A stretch of DNA of 64,000 nt from Dugong dugon (lineage: Eukaryota > Chordata > Mammalia > Sirenia > Dugongidae), in assembly GCA_030035585.1 (NCBI GenBank), contig CM057465.1, forward strand, positions 30,150,001 through 30,214,000, in the 5' to 3' direction. The notes beneath the pieces were generated by a model. The model saw only the letters and a program-made list of their open reading frames with translations, was not told the origin of the DNA and did no database searches. A program made the translations under genes and the position numbers. Shown here in pieces: positions 47,119 to 58,410 of this stretch (positions within the stretch are counted from its first letter, which is position 1; each line of letters opens with the position of its first letter).

Positions 47119-47220
47119 AAACCCTGGTTGCGTAGTGGTTAAGAGCTCAGGTGCTAACCAAAAGGTCAGCAGTTCAAATCCACCAGGTGCTCCCTGGAAA
47201 CCCTATGGAGCAGTTCTACT
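47119..47220 (+). mobile_element. 3'-truncated (tailless) AFROSINE with perfect 12-bp TSD
   Basis: Begins AAACCCTGGTTGCGTAGTGG and runs through the B-box region (AGTTCAAATCCACC) to GAGCAGTTCTACT, then stops about 45 bp before the usual SINE end and without any tail. CTTAGACAATGG is present at 47107-47118 and 47221-47232. The intact TSD shows that the truncation happened at insertion and not by later deletion. Confidence 0.93.
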
Positions 47221-47279
47221 CTTAGACAATGGCTTTGTAACAATTACCTTGACAGCTAATGTGATCATTATTCAAGTCG

Positions 47280-47475
47280 GTTTCTCTGAGAAGCAATATG
47301 GCGTATCATTGTGGAAAGGAAAACATATTTTGGCAAACAACATTCTCACCAAATTTCTCTGCCCATCAATTACCTCATCTGTAAAATGGAAATAATTAAA
47401 TGCACATTACTTAAACCAACTTGTTTAGAGGATTAAATAACATAATACGTACAAATGTGCATTGTAAGTTGCATC
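47280..47475 (+). mobile_element. MIR SINE
   Basis: CCTCATCTGTAAAATGGAAA and GAGGATTAAATAACATAATACG are the hallmark MIR 3' blocks in the right order. Confidence 0.75.
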
Positions 47476-49115
47476 AGCAATTCTCTCTGAATTGAGCTTC
47501 CTTCCTAAAATGCAACTTTTTTCCTCATAATTCAAATTAAATTAAAATAAAATTAACTTTTGGTAAAAATTAACATTTGAAGCAACGGTTATTGATTTTT
47601 AATATACATAATTACCACAAAAGGGATTTTTTTTTCAATATGTAGAGTTGCAGAGCTGTCCTCAGAAATTCTGATGTATTCTTAATAAGAAGCAGAGTCT
47701 TCACTTTTAACAAGACTTCCAGGTGATGGTTATATGGAGATCCCTAGACATCATATTGAGCAACTCTGAATTAGAATGCAGTTTTAATTCCATCTTTTAA
47801 AAAAAAAATCCAATGTGTCTCTTGTTAAAGTAAGGCTAATAAAACATTCACATTGGGCTAAATTATTTTGTCTCTAAATCTTAGTATTTTTCATTTGTAT
47901 TCTGAGTAATTCAGTAGAAAGAGGCCTCTCTTATAGTTTCTTTTGCAATTAAATTCAAATATGAATACCTGCACCTATGGATTTTCCTAAAACTTAAAGA
48001 AACATTAATGTCTGATGCACATAGCATAAAATTGCCCAAATGAACTGTCCAGGGCAGTGTAAGACATCTTACTTTGTTTGGGAGGTCAGTTCTTGAGGAA
48101 ATCACCCTGCTTGTGTCCCCAGAATCTTTAAACAAGTGGCATCTAGTTAAAATCATCTTAAGTGCAGCTGTGGATGGTGAAAATGCTAACACTCAGGCAG
48201 CCTGAAGAGTGTATATGAACACAACAAAAAATATAATCTACTTTAATTTGCCTTGCAGATTAGAGGATAATTGTCTATGAACATCAGATCCTTTTGATTT
48301 TCTTTCTAGCAGAATGAGACTGCTTCAAGTCTATCTACTTTAATACTGCCCAATAAATCACAGCCTATCAGTCAAGTTACAGTAAATATAGAATGCCATC
48401 CTCAGCACATCAGACATTAACTAGTTTTATTCATGCTAAAATTAATGGATATTAATCTTTTCTGACCTTTTGAGTTTCTGAATATATTTACACAATACAG
48501 AAAAGGAATACACACCTACATATAACACTTCGCATACGATTTAAGGAAGACTGTTTATTCACTCAAGCTTATGTTGGTTCACTCGGTTTGCCCACGTTAA
48601 ACGCCCAAGGAACTACTTTGCTGACTAAAAACCGAGGACAAACTGGCTGACTTCTGAGAAGGTGCCATTACGAAATGCATAATTTGATATTTTGAAATAT
48701 GTATTAAGTTGTAGCTCCTACTGAACAGATATGACAGGAGACTGCACCTTAGTTGATCATTTAAGTAATAACTAAACTTCACTGGGCACTTAATATTTTT
48801 ATGGCAATGTGCTAGTTGCTATGTTTATTTTTATTATTTTTTCTTTTGAAGTGAAACAATTCGTTAGGCATATTTGACTGTTCAGTGATAGAGTTGAAAT
48901 ATTGTGGTAACACCACTCTCTAGATTCTACAACTGTCATTCATTTGTGTGCAGGTATGAATTCAAGAGGGAAATCCAGATGATAACAAGAAAGAAGTATG
49001 GGCAGGTAGATACTTGCTATTGTCAATTTTAAGAGTTTCATGAAATTGCAGAGTTCTTGGTTTGAGGCATCAAGATTCAAGAGTTGCTTCTATTGCCCTC
49101 AAAACTGTACATGAC
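47476..49115. other. Unassigned sequence, no gene seen
   Basis: AT-rich DNA. Small open frames (47911-48192 minus, 48597-48782 minus) show no motif. Old repeats may be present but are not recognisable by eye. Confidence 0.5.
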
Positions 49116-49635
49116 TGTTATGGATTGAATTGTGTCCCCCAAAAATAAGTGTCAGCTCAGCTAGACCATATTTCCAGTATTTTGTGGATGCCCACCATTT
49201 TGTGATCTGATGTGATCTTCCTATGTGTTGTAAATCTTACCTCTGTGATGTTTTTGAGGCAAAATTAGAGGCAGTTATGTTAATGAGGTAAGACTCAATT
49301 TACAAGAATAGGTTGTATCTTGAGTCAATCTCTTTTGAGATATAAAAGAGAGAATCAAGGAGAGAGGAGAGGAAATTCTTGCCACCAAGAAAGCAGTGAT
49401 GGGAGCAGGATGCATCTTTTGGACTGGGGATTCTGTGCTGAGAAGCTGCTAGACCAGGGGAAGATTGATGACGAGGATCTTCCCCCAGGGCCAACAGAGA
49501 GAGAAAGCCTTCCCCTGGGATCTGGCACCCTAAATTTGGACTTCTAGCCTCCTCGACTGTGAGAGAAAAAATTTCTGTTTGTTAAAGCCATCTGCTTGTG
49601 TATTTCTGTTATAGCAGCACTAGATAACTAAGACA
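49116..49635 (+). mobile_element. Solo MaLR-like LTR
   Basis: Starts TGTTATGGATTGAATTGTG and ends GATAACTAAGACA, 520 bp. More like the solo LTR at 41785 (shared TGTGATGTTTTTGAGG-type region, GAGATATAAAAGAGAGAATC) than the LTR pair at 13834. No clear TSD. Confidence 0.85.
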
Positions 49636-50850
49636 GTGAGTATGACCAAATTATTTGCTATAGTAAATGGAGATTAAAAATATTTTCAATTATATGTTTG
49701 ATTTATTCCTTTACTATAGTAAATGATGAATTTATATCAACTTTGGAAATTTTCAACTATGTTTTTCTGTGGAATAACATTTTATTTATAAAGTGATCTA
49801 GATATTATAAAAATTCAAGCTGCAACAAACAAACTAAGGAACATACCATGCAAATTGACTCCTATAATGCATAAATAACCATCTTTAATATAGCTATAAT
49901 TCTGGATATCTGTCTATATATGCATCTATGTACACATGTATGTATTTATGTACATATTTACCTATGTATCTGTGAAAGATAGAGAGATTTTGCAATTACA
50001 TAAAAGTAGAATCAGATTATATATGGTATTTTGAAAAAGTTTTAAATTTAATTTGACTTACATGAAAGAGAAAGAACATGAAGGAATCACTAAATATCAG
50101 GTAAATGCTAATTCATTGTGAGAAATATTACTTTCTAAAAGATCCCTCTGATCATGAAACTGCTTGAAAGTTTGAATCATTTTGATTTTTTAGATACAAT
50201 CTACAACTTTAACAATATCTATTGATTCTCTGCTATGAAATATGAGGATATTAGCCACCCACCTCCTATTCACTCTATCACCATATTCTATCTCCCAGAT
50301 GTTACTATAAAAATCATTATTTTTCAATGTCAAAATGTATACTATTTACGATCTTATCTGTGACCAAAATTTCCCATTGCTTTGTCTTGGTTGTATTAAA
50401 TGATCACCTAGCTTTTTATCTTATTTTCTCCTTTCCTGAGTTTATTTTGGACCCATCTTTTGCATATTGAAATTTTTTTCAACAAGTCGTTTGTTTTGTT
50501 TATCAAGTTGGTTTCTTAGTTTTGTACTCTATGGAAACCAGCTCATTTGAAATATCTGGCTTTTGAAGTCATGAAAAATTATTGAGTCATTATCTTCTTT
50601 GTCAGGAGACTATAGACGGTATTTCAATGTATTCTGGCAGAGTGGCTATGAAAAAACCAGAGCTCATCCTGATTTTTCCTCTTTGTGAGTAACTTACCCT
50701 TTCATCTCAGCTGCCCTGAGGATCCTTCCTTTGTTCCTCAAATTCTTTAACTGCACCATACATGAAGTGATGTGTTGAGTTTAATCATTTTTTATCACTT
50801 CCTTTCTTGTCATTGATCTGTGTACTGAAGCTTTTATTCAGAAAAATGTT
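49636..50850. other. Unassigned sequence, no gene seen
   Basis: Very AT-rich. The part after about 50590 might be diverged antisense L1, but this is not secure. Confidence 0.45.
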
Positions 50851-51580
50851 CTATTTGCTGGGTATGTTTTTGTGTACAGGTTTTGTGTGGACACAAGTTT
50901 TCAAATTAGTTACGTTAATACCTAAGAGTCTCATTGCTAAATTGTAGAGTAAGACTATGTTCATTTAGCTTTATAGGAAACTGCCAACTGTCTTTTATAC
51001 TGACTGTATTGATTAGCATTCCCATCAACAATAAAGAGCTCTAATTGCTCCACATCCTCACCAGCACTGGTATTGTCAGTTCAGCCATTTTAATAGGAGC
51101 CCTGGTTGCACAATTGTTAAGCACTTGACTGCTAACCTCGAGGTTGGTGGCTCAGACCTACCAGTGGCCCCACGGAAGAAAAGACCTGGCAATCTGTTCC
51201 CTTAAAGATCACAGCCTAGGAAAATCTATGGGGCAGTTCTGCTCTGCCAGACTGAGTCGCTATGAGTCAGAATGGACTCAATAGCACACAACAACAATAA
51301 TATATGTGTAATGGTATCTCATTGTCATTTTAACCTGCAATTCCCTAAGGACAAATGATGTTGTACATCTATCCATATACTTATTTATCATCTGTATGTA
51401 TATTTTTCTGAGGTGTTTGTTCAGATTTTTTTCTCCATTTGTAATTGAGCTGTTTGCTTTCTTACTGTTGAACTTTAAGAGTTCTTTATATGTTTTGGAC
51501 ATAAGTCCTATATCAGATATGTATTTTATAAGTAATTTATCCTAGTCTATGGCTTGTCTTTCTTTATCATGGTATGTATA
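50851..51580 (-). mobile_element. Ancient L1M ORF2 3' part, antisense, split by AFROSINE
   Basis: Reverse-complement L1 ORF2 C-terminal text on both sides of a SINE: ACTGCCAACTGTC and CACATCCTCACCAGCACTGG before it, AATGGTATCTCATTGTCATTTTAA and GAGTTCTTTATATGTTTTGG after it. The minus-strand frame 51278-51502 keeps a recognisable L1 stretch (LRELQVKMTMRYH). Diverged, so older than copies A and B. Confidence 0.82.
51096..51297 (+). mobile_element. AFROSINE, long form, with RTE-like tail
   Basis: Head GGAGCCCTGGTTGCACAATT, the central insert (GAAGAAAAGACCTGGCAATC), and the end AATAGCACACAACAACAATAA. The tail matches the RTE 3' terminus (GGCACCTAACAACAACAA), in line with mobilisation by RTE enzymes. 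Confidence 0.92.
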
Positions 51581-51830
51581 TATGTAACAAAACATTTGCC
51601 ATTTCAACATGTAGAATTCAGTGACAGCAATTACACTCATCATGTTGTGCAATCATTACCGCTATCCATTTCCAAATTTTTCCATCACCTTTAACAGAGG
51701 CTCAATGCCTCCTAAGCAGAGATTCCTTCTTTGCCCTCCCTCCCACCCCTGGTATCATTAATAAACTTTAGTCTCTATACATCTGTGTGACTTGCTTGCA
51801 TTTTTATTAATAGTCCAGTTTGTCCAATGT
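51581..51830. repeat. Possible old L1-derived stretch
   Basis: GTTGTGCAATCATTACCGCTATCCAT-like text and the C-rich CCCTCCCTCCCACCCC block resemble a segment found in older L1M elements. Orientation and boundaries uncertain. Confidence 0.35.
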
Positions 51831-51984
51831 TCAAACCAGATAAAAAACAAACAGCACGACCCAGTGGATCACTAAAACTTCAATGCAGTGGTATACCCAA
51901 ATAACCAATATTATTGAAATTACTGACTCCATCTGATCTGCAACTGAAAAATATTTCGCTATTATACATTTGGCTAATATGTCT

Positions 51985-53470
51985 TATTACTGCCTATTTC
52001 AACAATCTCTAATCTGCAGTTTGCCTTCACTTTCATTTTTATCCATGGGTAGGGTATCTCAACAGCTTTACTATAGCATAGTTTTTGCAGGCAATTTCTT
52101 AACAACATACAACTTTCTCCAGCTATGACATTATATTGATGATATGACACAGGTATGACATTACTTTGAAGGTATTATTGTCTGAGGAGATTCATTTAAT
52201 ACAGTTATTTGGGATGTACAAATAGTCAAAAAGGAGCTCACAAAAAGGGGATGAGCCATAACCCTACACATGGCACAGGGTCTTGCCACTTCAGCTAAAT
52301 TACTCGGGATGATTTAGTCAACTGAGTGTTGCTCCAGCCATGGCACTCCCAAAAAACAACTATTGACCCTTTTTAACACCTGCAACATTAAAACAAGTTC
52401 AATATTTTTTAGACATTTTTGAGTTCTGGAGGCAACATGCATATACCTCATTTACAAATTTTAATTAAGTCCATTTTTTTGTTGCTATTTACAAATTGGC
52501 CCATTTTGAATGAGGTATCCTACAAATAAATATTCAAAAAATCTGTCCAATTTGTAATACCCCAATTTGTGCCTCCACCCCCCACCCTGCCAGAGATTTC
52601 TTTGTTGTAGGTGTTTTAGCAACCTCCTTTCATGTCTCCTGGAGTCTCTGGGCCATCCATGATGTCCAAATTGCTCATGTGTTTCTGCAACAAGAAACTT
52701 CTCTCTTTGGTCTTGTGTTACACATCATTTAGTACGATAATTTCTGCCTACAGAATGCGCCCTTCGGGAGATGGAGACTGCCACTGGCCCTGAACCTGTA
52801 ACTTTCATTACCCAGTTGTCCATTAGGCATTAGGTGACTGCAGCAGCAACTGAAGGCTCAGCAAGGACACAGAGGCCTCCTTATTGAAATAAAGTAGTAC
52901 TCACAGAATAGAGGCAAATCTGGCCCATCTGGCATATCCCACTAGAGGAGGAAGGGACTTTCTTCCCTTGTTCCTCAATCCTTTGCCAGATGTAATGGTT
53001 TAGGAGGCTATTCCCTCTCTCAGATCCATTAGCCACCTGGGGAGCTTCTTGAGATCAACTGAGTGATGAGAACGGGGAGTTCATATACTTTATGGCTGGC
53101 AACACATCTGCTGCTTGCCTTTACCTTCACCTTTATCTTTATCCATGGGATATCTCAATAGCCTTGTCATAGCAGGTTTTGGAACCCACTGGAGAGCTAC
53201 TGCTGTCCATCCTCTAACAAGGACATCCCTGATCAAGGACAAGACCCAAGGGTCAGCTCAACTGGCCAAACTTCAGGCACTCATTTTAGGAACAGATGTC
53301 CTTGCTAACAATTGACTCTATCTGCATATTTATATAGACTTCTGAGCCTTTGCTAAAATCTGTTCATTTGGTCCAACCAAAAGTAACAACATTAATTCCT
53401 TATCTGATATCACCTTTGCTGGGGTAAACAATTCTGAGAATTTATTGCCTCACAGACACCCAGTATATGA
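51985..53470 (+). mobile_element. Degenerate ERV (ERVL-like) pol remnant
   Basis: Heavily decayed. The best evidence is around 53180-53370. There a plus-strand reading gives a Trp-Arg-Ala block, then AQLAKLQALIL (resembling the RNase H helix with the catalytic Glu replaced by Lys), then after a stop an IYID block like the RNase H third-Asp strand. Two similar ~65-bp segments (52022-52087 and 53116-53176) suggest a duplication or two fragments. No LTR pair assigned. Tentative. Confidence 0.42.
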
Positions 53471-53478
53471 AATCAAGG

Positions 53479-54008
53479 TGTGATAGGTTGAATAATGCTC
53501 CCCAAAGATGTCCATGAGCTAATTTCCAGAAATTGAAATTGTGAATATATTTTACATGGCAAAGAGAAATTAAGGTTGCAGATGAAGTTAAGGTTGCTTA
53601 TCACCTGACTTTAAGATGGGAAGATTGTTGTGAATTTTCCGGATAGTTTCAATGTAATCATAAAGGTTCTTAAAAGTGGGAAAATGGAAGAGGAAAAGGA
53701 GAATCAAAGGGAGATGCGGCTACAGAAGAATGATCGGAGAGCTGCAACATTGCTGGCTTTGAAGACAGAGGAAGGGTCCATGAGCCTAGGAATATGGACA
53801 ACTTCTAGAAGTTGAAAGAGGCAAGGTAACTGATTCCCTCCTATAGCCTCCAGAAGGAAGTGCAGTCCTGCTGACACATTGATTTTGGCCCAATGAGACC
53901 CATATCAAATCTAACCTAGAGAATTATAAGAAAATAGATTTTTGTATGTGTGTTTTAAGCCAGTAAGTCTGTGGCAAATTTTTACTGCAGCAATAGGAAA
54001 CTAATACA
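53479..54008 (+). mobile_element. MaLR-type solo LTR
   Basis: Starts TGTGATAGGTTGAATAATGC and ends GCAATAGGAAACTAATACA. Internal blocks CCAAAGATGTCCATGAGC, AGGAAGGGTCCATGAGCC and CCTCCAGAAGGAAGTGCAGT fit an MLT1-type LTR. The 61-codon frame at 53630-53815 lies inside and is not a gene. Confidence 0.75.
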
Positions 54009-54123
54009 CCTGTCTCTGCACTTACTAAAGCGGCAATAGAGGAGAGTTCTTATCCTCTTTGGACTTTTATATATTATTGATTGTGACAAAGACAGTCATC
54101 TTTCCCTTCTCAAAATGCACAAT

Positions 54124-54666
54124 GTTGGGCACAAAATACACAAGGGATTAAGTAGAACTTTCACCACACTTACCAGCCTCAGACTGCAGGCCTCACAAAG
54201 TGCCTTAATGCCTACTTAAACAAGTTCAAATTCAGTTATACTAGTCACGGCGTGTTTCTTTCATCAATCAGATATCAAGATATCAAGTGTGAATTGTAAT
54301 AAAGATGCTGACTCCATTTTTGAAGTTTGACTGCTGACAGCTTTCAAGCTCAACCTCTCCCCCTTCCCCTTATTGCTTCACATCAGGGCAAGCAGAATAA
54401 GAGTTACCTGTTCTCCCTCCATTGACACTGGCAGGGAAGTTTAAGCCATACAAACCCTAGGTCATTCATGGGGATTCTCAACCAAGCTTCATTCACTAAC
54501 CGAAATAACAACCAAAACCACTCACTTCTCTCTTGGCTCAAGTACCTGCCCTGCACTCCCCCAGGAAGTCCCATTATGTGAGTAATAAAACTTTTAATAC
54601 CCTCTTGGGGTGTGTGTGTGTGTGTGTGAGATGATCAACAATCTCAACATCCATACTAATTTTTCA
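54124..54666 (+). mobile_element. Possible ERV1-type LTR
   Basis: TG at 54124, an AATAAAACTTTTAATACC polyadenylation region at about 54582-54599 followed by a GT-rich stretch, and an end at CTAATTTTTCA. The next bases, GTGGGGATTTGACTCC, look like a decayed leader/primer-binding region. No TSD or partner LTR. Confidence 0.45.
54609..54629. repeat. (GT)n microsatellite
   Basis: Pure GT run of about 21 bp right after the putative LTR polyadenylation signal, where LTRs often have a GT-rich element. Confidence 0.9.
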
Positions 54667-54962
54667 GTGGGGATTTGACTCCACCTTCAAGAGAGTAACC
54701 GAAAAACAGACTATGAACTCCAGAGTACAATACTATGAAATAATTGATAGAGAAGTGTAGAATGAGGGTAGGCTTGAAAAAGATGATGGTAATACTAAGG
54801 ACTGATAATAGGGAAAATGGCTTTAGCTTTTGATACTAGAAGGAAGTCAGGGACAGCTAGAAGAACACAGCAGAATGTGGTATCTGGATATTATGACAAC
54901 AAAGAACAGATAGTCTTCTAAGGAAAGAACTAAGCAATTTAACATGAAGTAAAGTGTATTTA

Positions 54963-55174
54963 ACAACCCTGATGGTGCAGTGGTTAGGCATTCAGTTGCT
55001 AACCAGTGGGTTGGCAGTTAAAATGCACCAGCTGCTCTGAGAGAGAAAGATGTGGCAGTCTGCTTCCATTAAGATTTACAGCCTTAGAAAACCTGTGAAG
55101 CAGTTCCACGCTGTCCTGAACAGTCACTATGAGTTGAGATCAACTCAACAGCAATGAGTTTGGTTTGGTTTTTG
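54963..55174 (+). mobile_element. AFROSINE, long form
   Basis: CAACCCTGATGGTGCAGTGG head, central insert (GAAAGATGTGGCAGTCTGC), body end GCAATGAGTTTGGTTTGG. About 210 bp, full length or nearly so. Confidence 0.9.
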
Positions 55175-55796
55175 GCTAAGGTGTGTATCTTGACAAGCAA
55201 TTAGATCCCATGAGTTAGAGAAGCATGAACTATTCAAAAATCTGTGAGTTGGGTTGATGATATCAGAGGAGATTTTCTTAATAGGCAGAGCCCCATCTAT
55301 ATTTACTTGAATATAGGATAGCTATCTCCCACTGTGTGGAGGGGGAATAAAAGGACAATATGTGGGACTTGGGTATTAAGAAAAAAGAAAGAATCTTATA
55401 GTTAAATCTCTAAAAAGACCAAATTAAAAAGCACAAACAAAAAATGATATTGATGATGTTATACAGAAGATCCAGAGAAACAACTTAAATTCCAATCTTT
55501 GGTCCTGATGTCAATGTCTAGGTACTACAAATTCAATTGTCTTCAGTCTGTTCGTCAGGGTCACATGTCCTCAGTACTCGGAAATTTGAAGTGTGGAGTC
55601 TAGGGGTGAGACATGAAAAAAAGGACAATTAAAAGTCTCTGAGTGTTGGGTGTAGGTCACTACTCAAATTTTCTAACCTGTTTGAATGCATTGCTTGGTT
55701 CATTACTTTTATAGAAAACTTGAAGCAAACTGATTATTCAAAAATATCCCAGTTGATTTTAAGTAGTTAAGTCATTTTCTACATTTTAAGGTATCT
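55175..55796. other. Unassigned sequence, no gene seen
   Basis: AT-rich, no credible ORF and no repeat recognised. Confidence 0.55.
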
Positions 55797-55807
55797 AATA
55801 ATTTTAT

Positions 55808-56792
55808 CCACCACGTGTCTGTCAGTTTGTCATACTATAGTGGCTGGCATGTTGCTGTGATACTGGTTTAAAGTCAGGAAAGATGTGCATCAGGGTTGTA
55901 TTCTTTCACCATACTTATTCAATCTGTATGCTGAGCAAATAATCCGAGAAGTTGGACTCTATGAAGAAGAACGAGGCATCAGGATTGGAGGAAGACTCCT
56001 AAACAACCTGTGATACGTGGATGACACAACGTTGCTTGTTGAAAGTGAAGAGGGCTTGAAACACTTACTGATGAAAATCAAAGACTACAGCCTCCAGTAT
56101 GTATTACACCTCCATGTAAAGAAAACAAAAATCCTCATAACTGGACCAATAAGTAACATCATGATAAACAGAGAAAATACTGAAGTTGTCAAAGATTTCA
56201 TTTTACTTGAATCCACAATCAAGGCCCATGGAAGCAGCAGTCTAGAAATCGAAAGACACATTGCATTGGGCTTTTCTGCTGCAAAAACCTCTTTAAAGTG
56301 TCAAAAAGCCAAGTTGTCACTTTGAGGACTAAGGCGCGCCAGACCTAAGCCATAGTATTTTCAATCGTCTCATATGCATGTGAAAGCCGGACAATGAATG
56401 AGGAAGATCGAAGAAGAATTGATGCCTTTGAATTATGGTGTTGGCGAAGAATATTGAATATACCATGGACTGCTAGAAGAATGAACAAATCTGTCTTGGA
56501 AGAAGTACAGCCAGAATGTTTCTTAGAAGCGAGGACGGCGAGACTTCGTCTCACCTACTTTGGACATGTTATCAGAAGGGACTAGTCCCAGGAGAAGGAC
56601 ATGATGCTTGGTAAAGTAGAGCGCCAGCGAAAAAGAGGAAGACCCTCAATGAGATGGATTGACACAGTGCTGCAACAATGCGCTCCGGCATAACAACGAT
56701 TGTGACGATGGCACAGGACCGAGCAGTGTTTCATTCTGTTGTACATGGCGTCACTATGAGTTGGAACCAATTCGATAGCACCTAACAACAAC
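55808..56792 (+). mobile_element. RTE LINE copy F: both ends present, middle deleted, 11-bp TSD
   Basis: The first ~54 bp of the RTE (CCACCACGTGTCTGTCAGTT ... GTGATACTGG) are joined at about 55863 directly to RT-coding text (TTTAAAGTCAGGAAAG), and the copy continues to the normal 3' end (GCACCTAACAACAAC). It is 985 bp instead of ~3.2 kb. AATAATTTTAT is present at 55797-55807 and 56793-56803. Coding remnant 56017-56325: the YADD box has become YVDD, followed by TTLLVESEEGLKHLL. Downstream frames are broken. Confidence 0.93.
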
Positions 56793-56803
56793 AATAATTT
56801 TAT

Positions 56804-57078
56804 GATGATTTGCACCTTAAAAAAGTACATTCAAATATACAACCTTAAGCGCTCTCTACTCTGCTTAGGTCTTGGAACCTCAGTATATAATAAGAACAAT
56901 AGTGATGATGATAATGATGATAAATTTAAGCATTATCTTTCTTGATTACTTAATTTGTCACTACAGTTTACTCTTCATTTCTTACACTCTTACAAGATTA
57001 AGGGAAAAAAATAGGGTAAAGGCTAATTAATCCTGACATAGGTAATTCAGAATTTGAGTAAGTTCTAAAGTATACTTA
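56804..57078. other. Short unassigned stretch
   Basis: AT-rich, with GATGATAATGATGATAA-type text near 56900. No gene. Confidence 0.5.
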
Positions 57079-57089
57079 GTTAACCTATG

Positions 57090-57974
57090 TTGTTTTTGTT
57101 ATTAGATGCTTTAGAGTCACTTCCTACTCATAACGACCGTCTTCTCTTTCAGCAACAGAAGGAATATACAACAGAAGGAAACAGTGCCTGGTCCTGCACC
57201 ATCTTCACAATCTTTGCTATACTTGAGCCCATCCTTGCAGCCACTGTGTCAATCCGTCTCGTTAAAAGTCTTCCTCTTTTTTGCTGATGCTCTACCGAGC
57301 ATGGTGTCTTTCTCCAGGACTGGTCTCTCCTGATGACCTGTCCAAAGTATGTGAGACAAAGTCTTGCTATCCACGCTGGCTGTACTTCTTCCAAGACAGA
57401 CCTGTTTCTTCTTCTGGCAGTCCATGGTATATTCAATACTCTTTGTCAACACCATAATTCAAAGGCAGCAATTCTTTGCTCTTCCTTATTCATTGTCCAG
57501 GTTTCGCATGCATATGAGGCAATTGAAAATACTATGGCTTGAGTTAGGCATACCTTAGCCCTGAAAGTGACATCTTTGCTTTTTAACGCTTTAAAGAAGT
57601 CTTTTGCAGCAGATTTGTCCAATACAATACATTGTTCAATTTCTTCACTGCTGCTTCCATGGGCCTTGATTGTGCATCCAAGTAAAGTGAAATCCTTGAC
57701 AACTTCAACATTTTCTCTGCTTGTCATGATGTTGCATATTGGTTCAGTTGTGAGGATTTTTGTTTTCTTCATGTGGAGGTGTAATCCATACTGAAGGCTG
57801 TAGTGTTTGATCTTCATCAGTAAGTGCTTCAAGTCCTCTTCTCTTTCAGCAAGCAACATTGTGTCATCTGCATATTGGAGTTAATGAATATTGTTGCAAT
57901 CCCAATGCCATGTTCTTCTTTATATAGTCCAGCTTCTAGTATTATTTGCTCAGTACACAGATTGAATAAGTATG
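57090..57974 (-). mobile_element. RTE LINE copy G, 5'-truncated, perfect 11-bp TSD
   Basis: Antisense RTE 3' end of 885 bp (from TTGTTTTTGTTATTAGATGC to ACAGATTGAATAAGTATG). GTTAACCTATG occurs at 57079-57089 and 57975-57985. Minus-strand frames cover the RT C-terminus: 57859-57446 and 57436-57149. An extra ~30 bp near 57138-57168 (CTTCTCTTTCAGCAACAG) is absent from the other RTE copies. Confidence 0.93.
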
Positions 57975-57985
57975 GTTAACCTATG

Positions 57986-58284
57986 GAATATTAAAACGTA
58001 ATAATATAGTCAAATTTTTTACAGGTGGATTAAAGTACGTTAGAAAAGTCAAATTTTCTGGACTTAAGTTTTCTCATCTGTGGAAGGAATAATTTGGACT
58101 CATCTTGGGAGAGGTCTATTCCATAGGGCACTTGAACATTGGAAAGGGCATTTTAGTTTGTTGTCACTGTTGTTGTCTCTGTGACTGTTGGGCTACCACC
58201 AACATTTAATAAGATGGCCAGGATAACTAAACAGTTTATAATGCTCAGGACAGTGCTGTCCAGTGAATGATTTTATATTTGCTA
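57986..58284. other. Short unassigned stretch
   Basis: No gene or recognisable repeat. Confidence 0.5.
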
Positions 58285-58410
58285 TCAACTTCTTTTAGCT
58301 TCATATTGCCTTAGTTTCCTAATCCGTAAAACAGGAAATATAATAATGTCCTGGCCAAAATGCCAAGAAAATTGTATTAAGAAAAACTGAACTTGAGTGT
58401 CTTTGAAGTA
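58285..58410 (+). mobile_element. Probable MIR SINE fragment
   Basis: GCCTTAGTTTCCTAATCCGTAAAACAGG fits the MIR TTTCCTCATCTGTAAAATGG block. The rest is diverged. Confidence 0.55.
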
